From contig JBBTCZ010000010.1 of the NCBI GenBank assembly GCA_038042985.1, positions 1 through 64,000 of the forward strand: a stretch of DNA of 64,000 nucleotides, in the 5' to 3' direction. Below the pieces are notes generated by a model, which did no database searches, was not told the origin of the DNA, and was given only the letters and a program-made list of their open reading frames with translations. Shown piece by piece: positions 8,655 to 17,304 of this stretch; position 1 is the first letter of the stretch; each line of letters starts with the position of its first letter. The position numbers and the translations under genes are program-made. This DNA is from RBG-16-58-11 sp038042985 (GTDB taxonomy: Bacteria; Pseudomonadota; Gammaproteobacteria; Burkholderiales; Thiobacteraceae).

Positions 8655-8724
8655 GTAGGGGTCGGGCATGCCCGACCCGCTATCGATACCGGGCGATATC
8701 GGGCGAGGCATGCCTCGCCCCTAC
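8655..8724. repeat. Paired REP-like palindromes
   Basis: Two perfect 20-base palindromes, GGGTCGGGCATGCCCGACCC and GGGCGAGGCATGCCTCGCCC, are separated by an AT-richer spacer. The whole block is bounded by GTAGGGG and its mirror CCCCTAC. It lies between dctP and dctQ. In TRAP operons such hairpins often allow more binding-protein mRNA than permease mRNA, which would fit here. The structure resembles the REP doublets (BIME-like) mobilised by RAYT transposases. One half of the second palindrome also appears inside the 5' end of mshD (63727-63741). Confidence 0.8.
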
Positions 8725-8734
8725 ATGCCTGGAA

Positions 8735-9895
8735 TTAGGCTTTCTTCTTGCCGAAGTAGTGGTTGTAGGCCATTTTATAATCCACGTTGGTATCGTTCTG
8801 CCAACGGGCGGCGCGGCCCGCGAAAGCGCGCATGGAATCCATCACTTTCTTGAATGCGGGATTCTCGGCCATCTTCGCCTCCGTGATCTTATCCCAGGAC
8901 GCCAATTGAGCTTGCAAGATCGCATCCGGCGTCTTGTAGAACTTGACGCCTTTTTTCTCGCTCATGTCGATGTAATCCTTGGAGTAGCGATCAATCGCCT
9001 TCCACGACATATCGGCCGAGGAGGCTTCCACGGCGTACTTGATGATGGCTTTCAATTCGCCTGGAAGCGTATCGTATTTTTTCTTATTGAACAGGATTTC
9101 AAACTGCTCGCTAGGCTGATGGAAACTTTGCAGCATGCAGATCTTGGCCACATCCGGGAAACCCAGCAAGTTATCGCTCGATGCATTGTTGAATTCGGCT
9201 GCATCGAGCAGGCCGCGATCCAGCGCCGGCACGATCTCGCCACCGGGCAACGGATTCACCGCCGCGCCCATGTCTTTGAACACGTCCACGGCCAAGCCCA
9301 CGGTACGAAACTTCAGCCCCTTCATATCTGCCGCTTTAGTCACAGGCTTCTTGAACCAACCCAGCGGTTGCGTGGGCATCGGGCCATACAGCATGGAAAC
9401 CACATCCATATTCATGCTCTTGTACACATCTTCCAACAACTCTTTGCCGCCGCCGTAATAGTGCCACGCCAGCACCATGTTCGCGTCCATGCCGAAGGCG
9501 GGGCCGGAACCCCACAAGGCTACGGCGGAGTTTTTGCCGTACCAGTAAGCCACCACGCCATGGCCGCCATCGAGCGTGCCTTTGCTCACGGCATCGAGCA
9601 GATCAAATGCCTTCACCACTGCGCCCGCAGGCAGCACCTCGATCTTGAGGCTGCCGCCGGACATGTCGTTTACTTTTTTGGAAAAGTCCACGGCGTATTC
9701 ATGGAAGATATCTTTTGCCGGCCAAGTGCTTTGAAAGCGCAGGCTGATCGGCGCGGCCGCTTTGCTGATCGTCGGGAAGCCAAGCGCCGCCGCGCCAGTG
9801 GCGGTGGCCGCCGCTGCGCCGAGGAACTTACGACGGCTGACTTTGGTTTCAGGGTGGGCTGCTGCGGATGGTTTATTGCTGTCTTGCTTGCTCAT
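8735..9895 (-). CDS. dctP: TRAP transporter periplasmic substrate-binding protein
   Basis: The 386-residue protein starts with a twin-arginine-like signal (SRRKFLGAAAATATGAAALG), as in many DctP proteins of the TakP/mannitol-chloroaromatic type. The mature part shows LRFQSTWPAKDIFHEYA near the N terminus, the LPAGAVVKAFDLLDAV segment, and the FRTVGLAVDVFKDMGA and PGGEIVPALDRGLLDA ligand-site motifs. The conserved Arg and the Glu/Gln in these motifs bind carboxylates in characterised relatives (2-oxoacids, lactate). A strong AAGGAGACAACC site precedes the start. The neighbours LutABC and glycerate enzymes point to a small hydroxy- or keto-acid ligand. The precise ligand cannot be read from sequence. 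Confidence 0.9.
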   Translation of the reverse strand: MSKQDSNKPSAAAHPETKVSRRKFLGAAAATATGAAALGFPTISKAAAPISLRFQSTWPAKDIFHEYAVDFSKKVNDMSGGSLKIEVLPAGAVVKAFDLLDAVSKGTLDGGHGVVAYWYGKNSAVALWGSGPAFGMDANMVLAWHYYGGGKELLEDVYKSMNMDVVSMLYGPMPTQPLGWFKKPVTKAADMKGLKFRTVGLAVDVFKDMGAAVNPLPGGEIVPALDRGLLDAAEFNNASSDNLLGFPDVAKICMLQSFHQPSEQFEILFNKKKYDTLPGELKAIIKYAVEASSADMSWKAIDRYSKDYIDMSEKKGVKFYKTPDAILQAQLASWDKITEAKMAENPAFKKVMDSMRAFAGRAARWQNDTNVDYKMAYNHYFGKKKA

Positions 9896-10047
9896 GGTTG
9901 TCTCCTTAACTCTTGTTTAAAGCACGAGGGGGTTCACATCTTTACAACTACCACTACCAGCACCTAATTTCGTATTATGAAAATTACTACTACGTTGTGA
10001 TAAAGCTTAGTCCCCATCAGGGATAATTTCAACCCTTCAGTTGTTTG

Positions 10048-11541
10048 CTACATAGTTGGCATGGCAAGGCCGCTGGTAGCGGCGTCCGGATCGGACGGCC
10101 AGCGGCTGGTCACCGCCTTGGTGCAAGTATAAAACCATACACCTTCCATGCCGTGCATGTGCAAATCACCAAATAAAGAAGCCTTCCAGCCGCCGAAAGA
10201 AAAGAACGCCATTGGCACCGGAATCGGCACGTTGATGCCGACCATGCCGACTTCTATTTCGTTTTCGAAGCGCCGCGCCGCCGCACCGGAACGGGTAAAA
10301 ATCGCCGTGCCATTGCCGTAAGGGTTGCGGTTGACGAGTGTGATCGCCTCATCCAAATTCGCCGCGCGCAAGACGATCAATACCGGCCCGAAAATTTCTT
10401 CGCGATAAATTTCCATCTCCGGCGTCACCTGGTCGAACAGGGTCGGGCCGACAAAGAATCCCTGCTCGCACCCCGGCACCCGAATGCCGCGCCCATCCAA
10501 CAAGAGCGTCGCGCCTTGCGCCACTCCGCTATCGATCAGGCCGACAATGCGATCGCGATGCGCGCTTGAAATCACCGGCCCCATATCCATGCCCGCCACC
10601 TGACCCGAGCCGATTTTGAGTTTTGCTGCTAGGGCCTTGAGCTTGGCAACCAAGGCATCTCCCGCCTCCCCCACCGCCACCACGGTGGAAATCGCCATGC
10701 AGCGCTCTCCCGCCGAACCATAAGCCGCGCCGATCAAAGCATCGGCAGTGAAATCCAGATCGGCATCCGGCATCACCACAGCGTGATTTTTCGCACCGCC
10801 CAAGGCTTGCACGCGCTTGCCATGGCGCGCCGCGGTTTCATAAATATATTTCGCCACCGGCGTCGAACCGACAAACGACACCGCGCGCACATCCGGGTGC
10901 GTGAGCAAGGCATCCACGGCTTCTTTATCGCCGGTCACCACGTTCAATACGCCATCGGGTAAACCGGCGGCTTTAAATAACTCGGCCATGCGCAAGCTAC
11001 AAGAGGGGACTTTCTCCGAGGGTTTCAGCACGAAAGTATTGCCGCAGGCGATCGACACCGGAAACATCCACAGCGGCACCATCACCGGAAAATTAAACGG
11101 CGTGATCCCGGCGCACACCCCCACCGGCTGCAACAGCGAATGACAATCCACGCCACGACCGACATCCTCCGCATGCTCGCCTTTAAGCAAATGCGGCACA
11201 CCGCAGGCGAATTCGATCACCTCAATCCCGCGCTGCACCGACCCCGCCGCATCCGCCAAGGTCTTGCCATGCTCTTCGGATGCGAGCCGCGCCAACTCGT
11301 CACGATGCTGCTCCATCAATTCGCGAAAGCGCGTGAGAATGCGCGCCCGGCGTAAGGGCGTGGTCGCACGCCAACCCGGCAGGGCCGCCTTGGCCGCAGC
11401 GACTGCGCGCGCCACATCGTTCGCATCGGCCAATGCAACGCGCCGAATGAGCTCGCCGGTCGCGGGATTGAAAATTTCGGCAGAACGCGTGCTTTGCGCT
11501 TGCTCGACACGGCCATTTATCCAAAGTTGTAAATTTTGCAT
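10048..11541 (-). CDS. mmsA: CoA-acylating methylmalonate-semialdehyde dehydrogenase family protein
   Basis: The family converts malonate or methylmalonate semialdehyde to acetyl- or propionyl-CoA with NAD and CoA. I placed the start at 11541 (MQNLQLWINGR), which gives 497 residues, the usual length. A longer open frame to 11700 adds an unconserved Arg-rich leader overlapping lutC. The NAD/CoA motif GVCAGITPFNFPVMVP, the catalytic Cys in AGERCMAIS and the family-specific C-terminal FYTCTKAVTSRWP are intact. It is 14 bases downstream of lutC and 152 bases before dctP. A role with garR in a semialdehyde pathway, or in valine/inositol breakdown, is possible. Confidence 0.9.
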   Translation of the reverse strand: MQNLQLWINGRVEQAQSTRSAEIFNPATGELIRRVALADANDVARAVAAAKAALPGWRATTPLRRARILTRFRELMEQHRDELARLASEEHGKTLADAAGSVQRGIEVIEFACGVPHLLKGEHAEDVGRGVDCHSLLQPVGVCAGITPFNFPVMVPLWMFPVSIACGNTFVLKPSEKVPSCSLRMAELFKAAGLPDGVLNVVTGDKEAVDALLTHPDVRAVSFVGSTPVAKYIYETAARHGKRVQALGGAKNHAVVMPDADLDFTADALIGAAYGSAGERCMAISTVVAVGEAGDALVAKLKALAAKLKIGSGQVAGMDMGPVISSAHRDRIVGLIDSGVAQGATLLLDGRGIRVPGCEQGFFVGPTLFDQVTPEMEIYREEIFGPVLIVLRAANLDEAITLVNRNPYGNGTAIFTRSGAAARRFENEIEVGMVGINVPIPVPMAFFSFGGWKASLFGDLHMHGMEGVWFYTCTKAVTSRWPSDPDAATSGLAMPTM

Positions 11542-11555
11542 ACGCGCTCTCTGAT

Positions 11556-12185
11556 TTAACTGACTAACACAATCAACACCCGCGCCGGGCCATGCGCGCC
11601 CAGTGTCACGGTCTGTTCGATATCCGCCGTACGCGACGGACCGGATATGAAGTTCACCGCGCGCGGTAAGCTGCCGCGCTCGCGCCGCAGCAAATCCCAC
11701 GCATCTTCCATGGTGGCGACGATGCGCGCGCTATCCAGCACGGCAATATGCGTCTCGGGCAGCAAGCTGGTCGCGGCCGGCGTATGTGCGCCGGAGAGCA
11801 ACATCAGCGTGCCGGTTTCAGCTATCGCGCAAAACGCGCCGGTGATGCCGACTGCGTCGTCCGCGCTGGCGGGTTGGGCCGCGACCACGATGCGCGCGGC
11901 GATCCAATCCCATTCCAGAAAATCCGGCCAGCACAGCGCATGATTCCCCAAGTTATTTTCTGCTAAATAGTGCGCGATGGTGTGCGGTATCTCATTGCGG
12001 GCATCGACGCGTAGCACTTGGCTAGACAAAGCTTGCGCTTGTTCGATAAAACGACTGACTAAATTCGCCACCGGCGCCGGTTGTGGGCCACGCACAGGGT
12101 TGGCGATGATGCGCTCCACTTCCGGCACTACGGCGTGGGCTTGGGCGGATCGGATGCGTTGCAGAATGTTTTCGCGCGCACTCAT
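11556..12185 (-). CDS. lutC: L-lactate utilisation protein LutC (LUD domain)
   Basis: LutC is the third component of the LutABC iron-sulfur lactate oxidase. This 209-residue protein has the LUD-domain features GITGAFCAIAETGTLML and SLLPETHIAVLD, followed by the ISGPSRTADIEQTVTLGAHGP segment (its first 20 residues are diagnostic). The start overlaps the lutB stop by four bases. The enzyme complex would oxidise L-lactate to pyruvate at the cytoplasmic face and pass electrons onward. No oddities were seen. Confidence 0.9.
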   Translation of the reverse strand: MSARENILQRIRSAQAHAVVPEVERIIANPVRGPQPAPVANLVSRFIEQAQALSSQVLRVDARNEIPHTIAHYLAENNLGNHALCWPDFLEWDWIAARIVVAAQPASADDAVGITGAFCAIAETGTLMLLSGAHTPAATSLLPETHIAVLDSARIVATMEDAWDLLRRERGSLPRAVNFISGPSRTADIEQTVTLGAHGPARVLIVLVS

Positions 12186-13582
12186 GATTTGTCTCGCTTG
12201 CGGTATAAATCGCGGAAGGTTTGACCGGCAGGCGCGGGCAAATCGCGTTCACGTGTCCACACACCGGGCAGCCAGGTCAGCCGACCCTTGGCGCCGCCCA
12301 ACCAAGCCAAGACACGGCTCATCAGCCCGGTGTAACGCGCATACCAAATAGGACGCAAGGCAAGCCATGCCCAAACCGCCAGCACTTTGCGCTCAAGCCA
12401 CGGCCTCAAATTGGCTTGGTGCTGCTGATGACGCACTTCGCGCAATAGATCCGGCAAGGGAATGCTCACTGGGCACACCACTGCGCACGCGCCGCATAAA
12501 GTCGAGGCGTTAGGCAGCGGCAAGGTGGCGGCGAGCCCGGCAAAACTCGGCGTGAGCACCGAACCCATCGGCCCTGGATACACCCAGCCGTAGGCGTGGC
12601 CGCCGACATTCTGATACACCGGGCAATGGTTCATGCACGCGCCGCAACGAATGCAGCGCAGCATGGCTTGTAGTTTTGTTCCCAGCATTTTGCTGCGGCC
12701 ATTGTCGAGCAGCACGATATGGAAATGCTCGGGGCCATCGCTCTCGTCCGCTGCCTTCGCACCGGTGAGCACCGATACATAGTTGGTGATGTCTTGCCCC
12801 GTGGCGGAACGCGGCAGTAAGCGAATCAAGGTCGTCGCGTCTTCCAGCGTCGGCACCACTTTTTCGATGCCGGTGAGCGCCACATGCACGCGCGGCAGCG
12901 TGGTGGACAGGCGGCCATTACCTTCGTTGGTAACGATCAGCGCCGAGCCGGTCTCGGCGATGAGAAAATTCGCGCCGGAAATGCCCATATCGGCGGAGAT
13001 GAAATGCGGGCGCAGAATCTCGCGCGCCTCTTGGCACAACTCGGCAATGCCGGTTTTGCGCGGCAAGTGGTGATGAAGCTCGAACAAATCCGAGACTTCA
13101 TCCCTGGTTTTGTGCAGCACGGGCGCAACGATGTGCGACGGCGGCTCATGCGCGAGCTGCAATATGTACTCGCCCAGATCGGTTTCGATCACCTGCACCC
13201 CTGCCGCTTCCAGCGCATCGTTGAGGCCGCACTCCTCGCTCACCATGGATTTGGATTTGACCGCCTTTTTCACGTTGTACTGTCGCGCAAGGTCGCAGAT
13301 GATGCGATTGGCTTCCGCTGCGGTTTCTGCCCAGTGTACGATCGCGCCGCGCCGTTGCGCCTCTTGCTCGAAGCGGATCAGCCATTGATCGAGATTGGCC
13401 AGCACTTGATCGCGAATGGCCGTGGCGCGACTGCGCACCGCCTCGAAATCCTCCAAGTGCGAGATCGCCTCGCGTCGAGCACCGACGAAGCGGGGTTCAA
13501 TATTTTTCAGCGCGCCTTGCAAAATTTTGTTTTTCAAACTCTTGCCGGCATTGCGCTGAAATTTGAGCGAGCTTACTTGCAT
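12182..13582 (-). CDS. lutB: L-lactate utilisation iron-sulfur protein LutB
   Basis: The 466-residue protein combines an N-terminal LUD-type domain (KSKSMVSEECGLN, ISGANFLIAETGSALIVTNEG) with a C-terminal ferredoxin-like domain holding two cysteine clusters, CIRCGACMNHCPVYQ and CGACAVVCPVSIP. A C-terminal DUF3390-like extension ends in FRDLYRKRDKS. This is the full LutB/YkgF architecture. The gene overlaps lutA by ten bases and lutC by four, giving a compact lutABC unit. It is the redox hub of the lactate oxidase. Confidence 0.93.
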   Translation of the reverse strand: MQVSSLKFQRNAGKSLKNKILQGALKNIEPRFVGARREAISHLEDFEAVRSRATAIRDQVLANLDQWLIRFEQEAQRRGAIVHWAETAAEANRIICDLARQYNVKKAVKSKSMVSEECGLNDALEAAGVQVIETDLGEYILQLAHEPPSHIVAPVLHKTRDEVSDLFELHHHLPRKTGIAELCQEAREILRPHFISADMGISGANFLIAETGSALIVTNEGNGRLSTTLPRVHVALTGIEKVVPTLEDATTLIRLLPRSATGQDITNYVSVLTGAKAADESDGPEHFHIVLLDNGRSKMLGTKLQAMLRCIRCGACMNHCPVYQNVGGHAYGWVYPGPMGSVLTPSFAGLAATLPLPNASTLCGACAVVCPVSIPLPDLLREVRHQQHQANLRPWLERKVLAVWAWLALRPIWYARYTGLMSRVLAWLGGAKGRLTWLPGVWTRERDLPAPAGQTFRDLYRKRDKS

Positions 13583-14316
13583 GGCACGTGCCCCTCTTCA
13601 CCGGCCAGCACTTCGGCGATGTGCAGCACACGCGTGGCCTGGTCGCCGATGCGCCGCAAGCGGCCCTCGATATTCAGCAAGCAACCCAAATCACCCGCCA
13701 CCACGGTATTCGCGCCGCTGGCATGAATATGACGCGCTTTGTTGTCGGCCATGCGGCTGGAAATCTCATCGAATTTGACCGAGAACGCGCCGCCGAAACC
13801 GCAGCAGGTCTCGCATTGCGCCATTTCCTTCAGCGTCACATTGGGTAGCTGCGCCAGCAAGGTACGCGGCTGTTGCTTCACCCTCAGCTCGCGCAGGCCG
13901 GAGCAGGAATCGTGATAAGTGAGATTGCCGCTGAAACTGCCCGGCACATCTTGCAGCTTGGCGATATTGACCAAGAAATCGGTCAACTCATAGGTGCGCG
14001 CGGCCAAGGCGCGCACGCGGCACGCCGGCTCGGAATCATCGGGGAAAAGCGTTGGGTAATGCACGCGAATCATGCCGGCACAGGAACCGGAGGGCACCAC
14101 GACATAATCACAATCAGCGAATTCAAGCGTGAGTTTGATCGCCAACTCGCGCGCGGCCGTATGATCACCCGCGTTATAACCGGGCTGGCCGCAGCACGTT
14201 TGATGCTCCGGCACGATCACGTCGCAACCCGCATGCGCTAACAGCCGCAGCGTGGCAAAACCGATCGATGGCCGCATTAAATCAACAAGACAGGTAACAA
14301 AGAGTCCGACGCGCAT
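13573..14316 (-). CDS. lutA: L-lactate utilisation protein LutA (CCG domain)
   Basis: The 247-residue protein carries two cysteine-rich CCG domains, recognised by QTCCGQPGYNAG near residue 40 and CETCCGFGGAFS near residue 190. These occur in LutA, GlpC and HdrB-type subunits and ligate iron-sulfur clusters. It is the first gene of the long minus-strand locus, and its start is 98 bases from the divergent iclR start. HdrB-type CCG proteins of sulfur oxidation are a remote alternative, but the immediate lutB and lutC neighbours settle the assignment. Confidence 0.92.
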   Translation of the reverse strand: MRVGLFVTCLVDLMRPSIGFATLRLLAHAGCDVIVPEHQTCCGQPGYNAGDHTAARELAIKLTLEFADCDYVVVPSGSCAGMIRVHYPTLFPDDSEPACRVRALAARTYELTDFLVNIAKLQDVPGSFSGNLTYHDSCSGLRELRVKQQPRTLLAQLPNVTLKEMAQCETCCGFGGAFSVKFDEISSRMADNKARHIHASGANTVVAGDLGCLLNIEGRLRRIGDQATRVLHIAEVLAGEEGHVPCK

Positions 14317-14414
14317 GATGATCAGGAGTGGATTGTCGATTCAGTGTACGCCGGGCTTGTGCTTTTGAAAATATGGAATAGAATTTTGTAATATGAAATT
14401 TTGGAAAACACCCA
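14317..14414. promoter_or_regulatory. Divergent lutA / iclR control region
   Basis: This 98-base gap must hold the promoters of both lutA (leftward) and iclR (rightward). Its right half (14368-14405) is strongly AT-rich, with two similar segments, GGAATAGAATTTTG and ATGAAATTTTGG, that could be an imperfect pair of IclR-type half-sites. An IclR protein encoded beside its target normally binds here. No exact palindrome is present, so the operator is a suggestion only. Confidence 0.4.
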
Positions 14415-15182
14415 ATGGCCGAAACAGACACTAAATCCTCGATTCAAGTCATCGACCGCATGATGACCCTGCTCGATTTACTCGCCGGCCATACCCAGCC
14501 GGTCAGTCTGAAATTGCTGGCGCAGCAGGCGGCCCTGCATCCTTCCAGCGCACACCGCATTCTGAATGTGATGGTGGGCAAAGGCTTAGTAGACAAACTC
14601 GACGGCGGCACCTATCGCCTGGGCTTAAAGCTGTTGGAATTAGGCAATCTGGTGCGCGCCCGCCTCGATATCCGGCGCGAGGCGTTGCCTTATATGCAAT
14701 CGCTGCACCAAGACATCGGCGAAACGGTCAACCTCAGCCTGCGCCAAGGCGACGAAATGGTGTACGTGGAACGCACCGCGAGCGGCCAATCGATGATGCG
14801 CGTGGTGCAATTGGTCGGCGCGCGCGCGCCGCTGCATATCACCGCTGTCGGCAAAGTATTTCTCGCCGACGCAGGAGATGAGGCCGCGCTGGACTACGCT
14901 AAACGCACCGGTCTGCCGGCCTACACCGAGCACACCATTACCCAACCCCAAGCACTGTGCGAGGCGCTGGCCAAGATTCGCAAAAACGGCTACGCATTCG
15001 ACGATGAAGAAGCGGAAAAAGGCGTGGCCTGCATCGGCGCCGGCATCCGCGACGCGGAAGGCAAGCTGATCGCGGGCCTGTCGATCTCGGCCCCGGTGGA
15101 TCGGCACGATAAAAGCTGGCCAAAAAAAGTGAAGGCGGCGGCGGAGCAAATCTCCCATGCGCTGGGCTATCGCGCGAAATAA
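14415..15182 (+). CDS. IclR-family transcriptional regulator
   Basis: The 255-residue protein has an N-terminal winged helix-turn-helix (about residues 10-70: QVIDRMMTLLDLL, LHPSSAHRILNVMVGKGLV) and a C-terminal effector domain with the IclR motifs RQGDEMVYVER, PLHITAVGKVFLA and EEAEKGVACIGAGI. Such regulators respond to small organic acids. It is transcribed away from lutA and is the only regulator near the lut/TRAP/glycerate locus, so it most likely controls that locus and itself. Whether it represses or activates cannot be told from sequence. Confidence 0.93.
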   Translation: MAETDTKSSIQVIDRMMTLLDLLAGHTQPVSLKLLAQQAALHPSSAHRILNVMVGKGLVDKLDGGTYRLGLKLLELGNLVRARLDIRREALPYMQSLHQDIGETVNLSLRQGDEMVYVERTASGQSMMRVVQLVGARAPLHITAVGKVFLADAGDEAALDYAKRTGLPAYTEHTITQPQALCEALAKIRKNGYAFDDEEAEKGVACIGAGIRDAEGKLIAGLSISAPVDRHDKSWPKKVKAAAEQISHALGYRAK

Positions 15183-15194
15183 GCGCCCTGCTGA

Positions 15195-15995
15195 CTAAAC
15201 TTTTTTTTCGCGCAGCGCGACAACACAGCTATCGATGGCGCTTCCCAAGTTTTCAGCGAACTTGCTATCGCGCGGCACGATGTAGTTCGGATCGACATTG
15301 CGCTTGAACGGCGGCTGCTTGGAAGAGGAAAGCAGAATCGCCTGCATATCCTGGTTGCCGCGCGCGCTCATGCGCACTGCTGCGACCAGGGCCAGGCCAT
15401 TCAGCACCTTTACTTCCAAGCCGGTAATCAGCAGATGGTATTTTTGCTGGAGCAGGTGTTCTAGCGCTTGATAGCCATTATCCATGACCGTTACCTGCAC
15501 CGGATAGCGCTTCATGATTTCGGTGCAGAGTTTGATATTGACCTTGGACGTTTCTACGATCAGCACGCTATATCGATCGCCCAGCAACTGGGTGCGCAGC
15601 ACACCCAACTCTTCTTCGATATCATTAAAGTGTTCGCCCCCCGCCTGCGCCTGGTCGCGCGCTTTGCGCATCAGCTCGATATGCGCCAAACACCGATCGG
15701 ACATTTCGCGCGGCAGTTTCGCCGGGGTAATCGAGAGCTGGTTTAAATGCTCTTCAAGTTGGTGGCAAATCTTTGAGAGGATGGGCAGCCCATACGTGCC
15801 GGCACTGCCTTTGAGGGAGTGCACCTTGCGGTAAGCCCGTTCGAACACATCGGAAAAATGTTCAACACGGTCCAGCGCCAGCAGATCGGATTCGAGATCG
15901 CCCAGCTTGGCGTCCAACTCGGCAAGATACTTCTCGCGCAATTGGCGCAGCATGGCTTGCACGTCGGGTAGGGGTTTGGCGGAGGAGTCGGCCAT
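15195..15995 (-). CDS. Hpt-domain protein with degenerate receiver domain
   Basis: The 266-residue protein has an N-terminal histidine phosphotransfer domain: the KVHSLKGSAGTYG motif near residue 58 has the phospho-accepting His. It is followed by a response-regulator-like fold (about residues 140-260, beginning RYSVLIVETSKVN). The receiver lacks key residues: the acidic pair is Glu-Thr, and the phospho-acceptor Asp position reads Gly in LLITGLEVKVLNG. It is therefore probably a pseudo-receiver used for docking, while the Hpt domain relays phosphate. No sensor kinase lies nearby. It is monocistronic and convergent with iclR. Confidence 0.85.
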   Translation of the reverse strand: MADSSAKPLPDVQAMLRQLREKYLAELDAKLGDLESDLLALDRVEHFSDVFERAYRKVHSLKGSAGTYGLPILSKICHQLEEHLNQLSITPAKLPREMSDRCLAHIELMRKARDQAQAGGEHFNDIEEELGVLRTQLLGDRYSVLIVETSKVNIKLCTEIMKRYPVQVTVMDNGYQALEHLLQQKYHLLITGLEVKVLNGLALVAAVRMSARGNQDMQAILLSSSKQPPFKRNVDPNYIVPRDSKFAENLGSAIDSCVVALREKKV

Positions 15996-16081
15996 AGTGA
16001 ATTCAAGGGAGAATCAGGCAATACCCGTACTTATCGACCACATTCAAAGAAAATTTAGCCCCATTTCGATTCGGTACTGCC

Positions 16082-16119
16082 TAAAATAAAACAGCCCATC
16101 CGAATAAGGGATGGGCTGT
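16082..16119 (-). terminator. Intrinsic terminator of the 16142-17074 gene
   Basis: An 11-base-pair perfect stem (ACAGCCCATCC with GGATGGGCTGT) encloses a seven-base loop and is followed on the minus strand by TTTATTTTAG. It lies 22 bases beyond the stop codon of the gene at 16142. Confidence 0.88.
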
Positions 16120-16141
16120 CACCTAACTGCCGCTTAGGCAA

Positions 16142-17074
16142 TTATTTCCAGCTAGCGCCCTCATATTTTCCACCCGCAGCCAGCGTCAGCGCCTTGCGAA
16201 TCGCCTCCGGGGAATCCATGATTCTCATAAAACTATTTTCGCCCATCATCGACAGATCCGGGAAGCTAGCCGCAATCCGGAACCGCGCATACAGCGCATA
16301 GGCCTTGTTGCCCGACACAAGAATTTCGTAGGGCAAATGGGCGGTCGATCGCACATCTTTAAAATCGACCTCGCTCATGATGTATTTGTCGTCCATAAAC
16401 TTATCGGCGTCGGTTTTACCCTTCATCGCCACCCCGAACACGGTCTCTTTCTTGCCCGGAATATCGATGCGATAAACTTTGGTCACGCCGGCCGCGCCTG
16501 CGGCAAGATTCGCTTCGACCGTTTTCACCGCATCTTCATAACTCTTATGCTCAGCCAATTCACTCGGCTCATTGAAATATTCCATGCCGAACATGTAGTG
16601 GTATTTGCGCAGCTTGGCAGGCGTCAACCCTTTCGCGCCGAACTCCTCGACGCGCCCCAGTGCTTTGCCCATGCTTGCCGACACCCCCTTCAGGTCGCCC
16701 GCCATGCGATAAGCGTTAGCCATGTAAACCGGATTGGTGTATGCCACCTGCACGTCATTGCCCATCTTAGTCACCGACACCCGCTGCATCGCGCCAAACC
16801 CCCCGTGCGTTGATTTTGCGGCGTTCGCCTTCAATTCATCGTTGGTCACCACGATCACCGTTGCATTGGGATAGGGTGAATAGGCGCCTACCACCGTAAA
16901 GCCCTCGGCCGTCAACGCTGCCTTAGCCGCTTCGGCTTTCTCCGCCACTGAACCCGCACTTTTTGACCCCAGCACAAAGGGTTTGAGCACATCATCATCC
17001 GCCGCCAGCGCCAAACCGCTTGTGCATACCAGGGCAAACAGTGCGATAAACATCTGCTTGAGAAATTTAAACAT
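16142..17074 (-). CDS. Exported protein of unknown function, paralogue A (possible DUF302-like fold)
   Basis: The 310-residue protein has a clear Sec signal peptide (hydrophobic LKQMFIALFALVCTSGLALA, cleavage after ALA) and a strong AAAGGAGG ribosome site. The mature part begins with an alternating alpha/beta pattern (EKAEAAKAALTAEGFTVVGAY), reminiscent of DUF302 domains, and has no Cys-rich or heme motif. It is clearly paralogous to the gene at 17305-18195: both share KVYxI, VFGVAM, LPWEI/LPYEI and LYxRxR segments and an AAGGKxE C terminus. It lies two genes downstream of a FadL-type channel, so a periplasmic role tied to hydrophobic substrates is possible but unproven. Confidence 0.6.
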   Translation of the reverse strand: MFKFLKQMFIALFALVCTSGLALAADDDVLKPFVLGSKSAGSVAEKAEAAKAALTAEGFTVVGAYSPYPNATVIVVTNDELKANAAKSTHGGFGAMQRVSVTKMGNDVQVAYTNPVYMANAYRMAGDLKGVSASMGKALGRVEEFGAKGLTPAKLRKYHYMFGMEYFNEPSELAEHKSYEDAVKTVEANLAAGAAGVTKVYRIDIPGKKETVFGVAMKGKTDADKFMDDKYIMSEVDFKDVRSTAHLPYEILVSGNKAYALYARFRIAASFPDLSMMGENSFMRIMDSPEAIRKALTLAAGGKYEGASWK

Positions 17075-17204
17075 TCCAGCCTCCTTTGTTTATTGAATCC
17101 AGCGATGAAATTCTGTGGTGAACCGAACCCTACAATGCACGAAATAGTAGTAGATAAGTACTATCAAGAAAACTCATTCGATACTACCCGAGTTCAGAAC
17201 AAAG

Positions 17205-17240
17205 AAAAAGGGCTGAAACGGTAAAGCTTCAGCCCTTTTT
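17205..17240. terminator. Bidirectional hairpin terminator
   Basis: A 13-base-pair perfect stem (AAAAAGGGCTGAA paired with TTCAGCCCTTTTT) encloses a ten-base loop. It ends the gene at 17305-18195 on the minus strand and provides T tracts on both strands. Its core is nearly the same as the terminator at 18238-18272. Confidence 0.85.
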
Positions 17241-17304
17241 AAGCGTGCCTGAGATAAGCATGGCTTTATACATCGCGCAGCGCAGTAGACTTATGTCGCC
17301 ATGT

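Noticed and set aside
8759..9967. A 402-codon plus-strand open frame
   Set aside because: It is antisense to dctP, whose motifs and Tat signal are clear; the product is His-rich shadow sequence.
13573..14316. Reading the CCG-domain protein as an HdrB-like subunit of the sulfur-oxidising Hdr complex
   Set aside because: It is co-translated with lutB and lutC, which are specific to lactate oxidation, and no HdrA or HdrC partner is nearby.
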